This document shows positions 15,275 through 19,664 of a DNA stretch of 19,664 bases, in pieces. Each line of letters opens with the position of its first letter. Position 1 is the stretch's first letter. Made by a program: the position numbers and the translations under genes. The notes beneath the pieces were generated by a model. That model was not told the DNA's origin and did not search any database. It saw only the letters and a program-made list of their open reading frames with translations. This DNA comes from a bacterium (GTDB lineage: Bacteria; KSB1; UBA2214), in contig JAKQKF010000256.1 of NCBI GenBank assembly GCA_029560815.1, positions 1-19,664 on the forward strand, in the 5' to 3' direction.

Positions 15275-16546
15275 ATGCGAGTACTGATCATCGGCAGCGG
15301 GGGACGTGAACACGCACTGGTCTGGAAGGTGAAACGGAGTGCGCTGGTCAAAAAGATCTACTGCGCGCCCGGCAATTACGGCATCGCTAGAGATGCAGTC
15401 TGCGTCGACATTCCGGCGCATGATATCAAGCGGCTCCTCGCCTTCGCCGTCAAGGAAAAGATCGACCTCACCATCGTCGGCCCTGAGCAGCCCCTGGTTG
15501 CCGGCCTCGTCGACGAGTTCGAGGCCAACGGTCTGGTCATCTTCGGCCCCAACCAGCGCGCCGCCGAACTCGAGGGCAGCAAGGCTTTCGCCAAGGAGCT
15601 GCTGGCGCGGCACAAGATACCCTCTGCAGAGTATCGCATCTTCTCGGATGTTGGCGAGGCCCAGAAATATGTTGAAAGCGCGCGGATGCCGCTGGTGATC
15701 AAGGCCGACGGACTGGCTGCCGGCAAGGGGGTCTATATCTGCACGGAGAAAGTGCAGGCCCTCATCGCCCTGCACCAGATCATGGAGAGCCGGGTATTTG
15801 GCCAGGCGGGCAGCCGCGTCGTGATCGAGGAGTTTCTGGCGGGCGAGGAAGTCTCCGTGCTCGCCCTCAGCGACGGTGAAAACCTGGTCTATCTCGCCCC
15901 GGCGCAGGACCATAAGCGCATTTTCGACGGCGATATGGGGGCCAACACCGGCGGTATGGGCGCCTACGCCCCCACCCCTTTTCTGGATGAGGCCACTTTC
16001 AGCCGCATTCGCACGGAGATCATGGAGCCGACCATCCGCGCCATGGCGCGCGAGGACCGCCCCTACCGCGGGGTGCTCTACGCCGGTCTGATCCTCACCG
16101 CCACGGGACCCAGGGTGCTGGAATTTAACTGCCGTTTCGGGGATCCCGAGACCCAGGTGATCCTGCCTCTGGCGGCCAGCGATCTGGTTGAAGCGATCAT
16201 GGCCTGCCGTGACGGGGGACTGGCCGGTTTTCAATGGCGGAACCACGCCGGCGCCGCCGCGGGCGTCGTGATCGCCTCCGGGGGCTACCCGGAGCGCTAT
16301 ACTACCGGCCATCACATCATCGGTCTCGACGGCCCGCTGGAAAAGGACGTGGTCATCTTTCACTCCGGCACCAGACTGGCGGACGGCAAGCCGGTCACGG
16401 CCGGCGGCCGCGTCCTCACGGTCACGGCCTGGGCGCCGGACCTGGAGGCGGCCGTCGCCCGCGCCTACCGCACCGTGGGCAAAGTGACCTTTGACGGCGC
16501 CTATTACCGGCGGGACATCGGCGCCAGGGGATTGCGCAAGCGATAA
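15275..16546 (+). CDS. purD: Phosphoribosylamine-glycine ligase (GAR synthetase)
   Basis: The enzyme joins glycine to 5-phosphoribosylamine using ATP, the second step of de novo purine synthesis. It is 423 residues, close to E. coli PurD (about 429). Domain N: VLIIGSGGREHALVWK (3-18). ATP-grasp part: VIKADGLAAGKGVY (141-154), QDHKRIFDGDMGANTGGMGAY (within 211-231), and the metal-binding LEFNCRFGDPETQ (282-294). The C-terminal rudder-like domain (GGYPERY, SGGRVLTVTA-type strand) is complete. TAAGGAG overlaps the uvrB stop and sits 5 nt before the ATG, so translation follows directly from uvrB. No other purine gene is in the window; the uvrB-purD pairing looks like chance operon packing. Confidence 0.97.
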   Translation: MRVLIIGSGGREHALVWKVKRSALVKKIYCAPGNYGIARDAVCVDIPAHDIKRLLAFAVKEKIDLTIVGPEQPLVAGLVDEFEANGLVIFGPNQRAAELEGSKAFAKELLARHKIPSAEYRIFSDVGEAQKYVESARMPLVIKADGLAAGKGVYICTEKVQALIALHQIMESRVFGQAGSRVVIEEFLAGEEVSVLALSDGENLVYLAPAQDHKRIFDGDMGANTGGMGAYAPTPFLDEATFSRIRTEIMEPTIRAMAREDRPYRGVLYAGLILTATGPRVLEFNCRFGDPETQVILPLAASDLVEAIMACRDGGLAGFQWRNHAGAAAGVVIASGGYPERYTTGHHIIGLDGPLEKDVVIFHSGTRLADGKPVTAGGRVLTVTAWAPDLEAAVARAYRTVGKVTFDGAYYRRDIGARGLRKR

Positions 16547-16691
16547 TCTCCTCTGCATTCCCGCAGTTTTGGAGTATAGTTTAGGAACAGATCAAGTAAA
16601 ACAGATGGGAACGGTACCGGCATCACAGGTCAATCTTCCGCAGCCTCTCCCTCTTTTTTGAAACATGGAGCCCAATTTTAAGGAGCGCAGC
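16547..16691 (+). other. Intergenic spacer between purD and the epimerase gene
   Basis: A 145-bp gap. A weak TATAGT box (16575-16580) lacks a good -35 partner. A small imperfect hairpin (CTGC at 16553 pairing with GCAG, then TTTT) could weakly terminate purD. The size of the gap suggests the epimerase gene has its own promoter. Confidence 0.3.
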
Positions 16692-17615
16692 ATGAAAATC
16701 CTCGTCACCGGCGGCGCCGGTTTTATCGCCTCGCAGATCACCGATGCCTATATCGCCGCCGGCCACCAGGTCGTTGTGGTGGATAACCTGAGCACGGGCA
16801 GGAGGGAGAACCTCAACCCCAAAGCGGTCTTTTACGAGATGGATATCCAGGACCCGCAGCTCATCGATATTTTCAAACGCCACGAGATCGAGATCGTCAA
16901 TCATCATGCCGCGCAGATGGATGTGCGCCGCTCAGTCGAGGATCCCATCTATGACGCCCGCAACAATGTGCTCGGCTTTCTCAATATCCTCCAGGCCTGC
17001 GCCAAAACCGGAGTGAAACGGGTCATCTTCGCCTCCTCGGGCGGGGCGATCTATGGCGAGCAGGACTATTTTCCGGCCGATGAGGCGCACAAGACCCAGC
17101 CCTGCAGCCCCTACGGCATCACCAAACTGGTCGGCGAAAAGTACCTCTTTTTTTACAGCCAGAATTACGGCATCGAGCATACCATCCTCCGCTATGCCAA
17201 TGTCTACGGGCCGCGCCAGAATCCGCACGGCGAGGCGGGCGTGGTGGCCATCTTTTGTAACCGTCTGCTCGCCGGCGAACAGCCGGTGATCAACGGCACC
17301 GGGGAACAGACGCGCGATTTCGTCTTTGTCGGCGATGTTGTGGCGGCCAATCTTCTCGCTCTCGGCCTGAAGGGCAACGATACTTTCAACATCGGCACGG
17401 CCAAAGAGAGCACCATCAACGAGGTCTACCGCATCATCAACCATCTCATCGGCAGCGATAAGCCCGAGCAGCACGGCCCCGGCAAGGAGGGTGAGCAGTT
17501 CCGCAGTGTTATCGATCCGGCCCACGCACAGAAGGTGATGGGGTGGAAGTCCCGCTACACCCTCGACACCGGCCTGCGCGAGACCGTCGACTTTTTCAGG
17601 AATGCGAAGGGCTGA
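16692..17615 (+). CDS. NAD-dependent sugar-nucleotide epimerase (UDP-glucose 4-epimerase-like)
   Basis: A 307-residue extended short-chain dehydrogenase that interconverts nucleotide-activated sugars for polysaccharide or LPS synthesis. The NAD-binding glycine loop is GGAGFIAS (7-14), where the third Gly of the classical pattern is Ala, a common variant. DNLSTG (31-36) binds the NAD ribose, [11 protein letters not shown] (113-123) supplies the catalytic Ser, and YGITK (141-145) gives the catalytic Tyr and Lys. [10 protein letters not shown] (169-178) and [11 protein letters not shown] (207-217) are typical of GalE-type proteins. ATG 16692 has AAGGAG 6 nt upstream, so I reject the nine-residue longer start at 16665. 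The gene ends 7 nt before the next start. UDP-glucose, UDP-GlcNAc and UDP-glucuronate epimerases cannot be told apart here, so I give no symbol. Confidence 0.88.
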   Translation: MKILVTGGAGFIASQITDAYIAAGHQVVVVDNLSTGRRENLNPKAVFYEMDIQDPQLIDIFKRHEIEIVNHHAAQMDVRRSVEDPIYDARNNVLGFLNILQACAKTGVKRVIFASSGGAIYGEQDYFPADEAHKTQPCSPYGITKLVGEKYLFFYSQNYGIEHTILRYANVYGPRQNPHGEAGVVAIFCNRLLAGEQPVINGTGEQTRDFVFVGDVVAANLLALGLKGNDTFNIGTAKESTINEVYRIINHLIGSDKPEQHGPGKEGEQFRSVIDPAHAQKVMGWKSRYTLDTGLRETVDFFRNAKG

Positions 17616-17622
17616 GCAGGGT

Positions 17623-18801
17623 ATGAGCACGGATTTTCTCCCCAACAGCCGCTGGCTGGAGGTTCAGCAGGAGGTCGGCATCCTGGGCCGGTCCGATGCG
17701 ATCCGCCGCCTGCTGGAGACCATCGAACAGGTGGCTCCGACCGATATCTCCGTGCTTATCACCGGCGAGAGCGGTACCGGCAAGGAGCTGGTGGCCAGGG
17801 CGATCCACACGCGCAGCCGGCGCAGCCTGAACCCGCTGATCACGGTCAACTGCGGGGCGATCCCCGAGGGCATCATCGAATCCGAACTCTTCGGTCACGA
17901 AAAGGGCTCCTTCACCGGCGCCATCGGGCCGCGCAAGGGCTATTTCGAACTGGCCGACAAGGGCTCGATCTTTCTCGACGAGATCGGCGAACTGCCCTTG
18001 ACTACCCAGGTCAAATTGCTGCGCGTGCTTGAATCGCGCGAATTCATGCGCGTCGGGGGGGTGACCTCGGTCCAGACCGATGTGCGCTTCATCGCCGCCA
18101 CCAACAAGCAGCTTGAGGAGGAGGTGCGCCGGGGCAATTTTCGCGAGGATCTCTTTTACCGCCTCAACGCCGTCCATATCCGGGTGCCGGCGCTGCGCGA
18201 ACGCAGCGAGGATATCCCGATCCTGGTCAAAAAATTCACCCGGGATTTCATCCGCGAAAACCACATCGAGTTTGCCGGCTTTAGTGACTCGGCGCTGGCG
18301 GCCATGTCCCATGCCCGCTGGCCGGGTAACATACGCGAACTGCGCAACCTGGTCGAAAAAGTCATTGTGCTGGAACGCGGCGCTTTTGTCGATGAAGCGG
18401 CGGTCCGGCGCTATCTGAACATCAGCAATCCCATGGACCCCGCGCTGCCGGTTCCCCTCAGCCGCGGGAGGGAGGAGAGCGAACGGGACCTCCTGCTGCG
18501 CGTGCTGCTTGAGATCAAGAGCGAGATCGCCCAGCTCCGGGAACTGCTCCTGCGGCGCCAGGCCGCTCCCTATCACCTCGCCCCGTGGCAGGAGGATCTC
18601 GCCGGGGAGTATCTCGAACCCGCCCTGCCTCCTGCTGAAGGAGAGCGCAGTTCGGTCGCCGAGATGGAGCGCGAGCTGATCCAGAATGCCCTTTTAAAAT
18701 ACGGCAGCAACAAGCGCAAAGCAGCCCGCGCCCTGGGCCTGAGCGAGCGCACGCTCTACCGGAAAATCAATAAATATGGTCTGAAGGCCTCCCATGAATA
18801 G
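17623..18801 (+). CDS. Sigma-54-dependent activator (bacterial enhancer-binding protein) without receiver domain
   Basis: A 392-residue transcription activator that would use ATP hydrolysis to open sigma-54 promoters. The AAA+ domain fills about 18-265: Walker A GESGTGKE (48-55), the sigma-54-contacting loop GSFTGA (95-100; usual GAFTGA with Ser for the first Ala), Walker B GSIFLDE (114-120), REDLFYRL (174-181, arginine-finger area) and WPGNIREL (233-240). The C-terminal Fis-type helix-turn-helix is [20 protein letters not shown] (363-382). Only about 20 residues precede the AAA+ domain, so there is no receiver, GAF or PAS sensor. The linker 290-312 may form a coiled coil. Start 17623 avoids overlap with the epimerase; ATG 17602 is possible but has poor spacing to a ribosome site. 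The end overlaps lptE by 8 nt. Confidence 0.9.
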   Translation: MSTDFLPNSRWLEVQQEVGILGRSDAIRRLLETIEQVAPTDISVLITGESGTGKELVARAIHTRSRRSLNPLITVNCGAIPEGIIESELFGHEKGSFTGAIGPRKGYFELADKGSIFLDEIGELPLTTQVKLLRVLESREFMRVGGVTSVQTDVRFIAATNKQLEEEVRRGNFREDLFYRLNAVHIRVPALRERSEDIPILVKKFTRDFIRENHIEFAGFSDSALAAMSHARWPGNIRELRNLVEKVIVLERGAFVDEAAVRRYLNISNPMDPALPVPLSRGREESERDLLLRVLLEIKSEIAQLRELLLRRQAAPYHLAPWQEDLAGEYLEPALPPAEGERSSVAEMERELIQNALLKYGSNKRKAARALGLSERTLYRKINKYGLKASHE

Positions 18802-19285
18802 AAAAGCTCTCCTGTTCCTCCTGCTGCTCTGCGCCGGATCCGGCTGCGGCATCTATTCCGTCAAGGGCTCCATGGCGCCGCACCTCAAAACGGTGGCCAT
18901 TCCCCTCTTCGAAAACCGCACGGCCGAATTCCGGGTGGCCGAGGACCTGACCGATGCGGTGATCAACTCCTTCACCAGCGACAATTCGCTCAAGATCGCC
19001 GACCGCGGCGCCGCCGATGTCCTGCTCGAAGGCACGATCATCCAGATCGATGACCGGGCGGGGGCCTTTGACGAAAATGAGTCGGTGCAGGATATGAAAA
19101 TCTACCTCAGCGTGCAGATCAAATGCAGCGATCAGGTGAGGCGGGAGGTGCTGTGGCAGGAACGGCTGACCCATTTCGGCAGCTACGATCCCGGCGGCGG
19201 CCCTGATGCGCGCAGCGAAGCCCTCCTCGAGGCTATGGAAAAGGTGAGCGAGGATGTCGTCAATAAAACCGTCGCCAACTGGTAA
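18794..19285 (+). CDS. lptE: LptE-family outer-membrane lipoprotein
   Basis: LptE plugs and helps assemble the LptD channel that delivers LPS to the outer leaflet. The protein has 163 residues, normal for the family. It begins [25 protein letters not shown]: a signal peptide with likely lipid-bearing Cys18, followed by the GIYS-type start common to LptE-like proteins of the Bacteroidetes side. The body shows the family pattern: [29 protein letters not shown], then [19 protein letters not shown]. The start ATG lies inside the activator gene and overlaps it by 8 nt; GAAGG is 6 nt upstream. Coupling to the activator is therefore likely. LptE families are poorly conserved, so the assignment rests on layout, signal and pattern rather than strict motifs. 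Confidence 0.78.
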   Translation: MNRKALLFLLLLCAGSGCGIYSVKGSMAPHLKTVAIPLFENRTAEFRVAEDLTDAVINSFTSDNSLKIADRGAADVLLEGTIIQIDDRAGAFDENESVQDMKIYLSVQIKCSDQVRREVLWQERLTHFGSYDPGGGPDARSEALLEAMEKVSEDVVNKTVANW

Positions 19286-19317
19286 TTTTGGATCTCCGCC
19301 ACAAACTGTTTGGTATT

Positions 19318-19347
19318 TTTACAAATAATGGTTAATTTTATTATTAT
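19318..19347 (+). promoter_or_regulatory. Candidate promoter of the TPR gene
   Basis: TTTACA (19318-19323) and TATTAT (19342-19347) with an 18-nt spacer lie in a strongly AT-rich stretch (about 19314-19351), some 110 nt before the ATG at 19458. The AT content contrasts with the surrounding GC-rich DNA. The alternative TATAAA at 19345 is possible. Confidence 0.4.
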
Positions 19348-19396
19348 AAAATCGGCATCTGGCTCCATTTGAGGGTACTTTTGCATACAGAAACAG

Positions 19397-19424
19397 CCGG
19401 CGCAAGAGCCGGGAACCGACCCGG
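19397..19424 (+). promoter_or_regulatory. Leader with two competing small hairpins ahead of the TPR gene
   Basis: CCGGC (19397-19401) can pair with GCCGG (19408-19412), or CCGGG (19409-19413) can pair with CCCGG (19420-19424). The middle strand is shared, so only one stem can form at a time. Each stem is only 5 bp. This would be the untranslated leader of the TPR gene if the promoter at 19318 is real. Confidence 0.25.
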
Positions 19425-19457
19425 AAGTGGGGAATTGCAGGATTAGGAGAGCAACTC

Positions 19458-19664
19458 ATGCGTGATAGTTATGCCGCGGAAGTCAAATCACTGACGCAGC
19501 ATCTGGGGGCGCACAAAGAGTCGATGATTTTTGCGCGTCTGGCTGATAAATACCTTCATCTCAACGAAGTCCAGAAGGCGATCGAGATTTGTCAATCCGG
19601 ACTGCGCAACCATCCCCAATACACGAGTGCCTATTTTGTTCTGGCCAAATGCCATCTCGCTCTT
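19458..19664 (+). CDS. Tetratricopeptide-repeat protein (N-terminal part, runs off window)
   Basis: Only the first 69 residues are visible. ATG 19458 has AGGAGA 7 nt upstream. The sequence is helical and fits TPR motifs: ARLADKYLHLNEVQKAIEICQSGLRNHP (26-53) matches a full 34-residue repeat with the usual Leu/Ala/Tyr/Ala positions, and SAYFVLAKCHLAL begins the next. No signal peptide is present, so the protein starts in the cytoplasm. TPR domains serve as protein-binding scaffolds; the rest of the protein and its task are unknown. Its separate leader suggests its own promoter rather than read-through from lptE. Confidence 0.8.
   Translation, partial: MRDSYAAEVKSLTQHLGAHKESMIFARLADKYLHLNEVQKAIEICQSGLRNHPQYTSAYFVLAKCHLAL

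Noticed and set aside
15224..16558. Minus-strand frame of 444 codons opposite purD
   Set aside because: Shadow frame; purD motifs on the plus strand are complete and the antisense product has no recognisable domain.
19355..19390. Sigma-54 (-24/-12) promoter before the TPR gene, suggested by GGGTACTTTTGC
   Set aside because: The GG to GC spacing is 7 or 8 nt rather than the required 10.
19390..19440. c-di-GMP (GEMM) or cobalamin riboswitch in the TPR leader
   Set aside because: Only a loose GCAAGAGCC resemblance; the conserved core elements of either class are missing.

Overview
The window reads as a piece of a high-GC chromosome from an FCB-group bacterium, most likely one of the uncultured candidate lineages around KSB1, Calditrichaeota or Zixibacteria; the exact phylum is an inference. 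The main clue is the first gene. It encodes a very large secreted protein that ends in the NYPNPFNP-type C-terminal module used as a sorting signal across the FCB group. An LptE-type lipoprotein gene directly behind a sigma-54 activator fits the same placement. I see no phage, transposon, plasmid, CRISPR, tRNA or rRNA signature.

Layout. Positions 1-4109 (minus) hold the almost complete gene for the surface protein: signal peptide, five SdrD_B-like domains, two DUF11 domains, an Fn3-like region and the sorting module. A 412-bp spacer leads to a GNAT acetyltransferase gene (4522-5067, plus). On the minus strand follow a LiaI/LiaF-like membrane protein with its own terminator (5222-5731), then an operon-like pair that overlaps by 8 nt: a 754-residue membrane protein with an embedded spermidine-synthase-like domain (6597-8861) and a protein-L-isoaspartate methyltransferase carrying a signal peptide (5861-6604). 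Divergent to these are a small exported protein of unknown function (8994-9677) and a double-domain universal stress protein (9717-10604). A strong bidirectional terminator (10623-10661) separates them from a convergent secreted GHL10-type glycoside hydrolase with a C-terminal propeller-like region (10697-13042).

From 13221 everything lies on the plus strand and is mostly housekeeping: uvrB (nucleotide excision repair), purD (purine synthesis, 8 nt after uvrB), an NAD-dependent sugar-nucleotide epimerase, a sigma-54 activator without a receiver domain, an LptE-like lipoprotein overlapping it by 8 nt, and the start of a TPR protein that runs off the right edge.

No single new defence or mobile system is evident. 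The points that most deserve a second look are the exported Pcm coupled to a spermidine-synthase-like membrane protein that lacks the usual catalytic acid, the exact 369-bp modular periodicity of the surface protein, the receiver-less activator fused translationally to lptE, and the structured AT-rich leader ahead of the TPR gene. Several gene starts were moved from the longest reading frame to sites with better ribosome binding sequences; these are stated in each entry.
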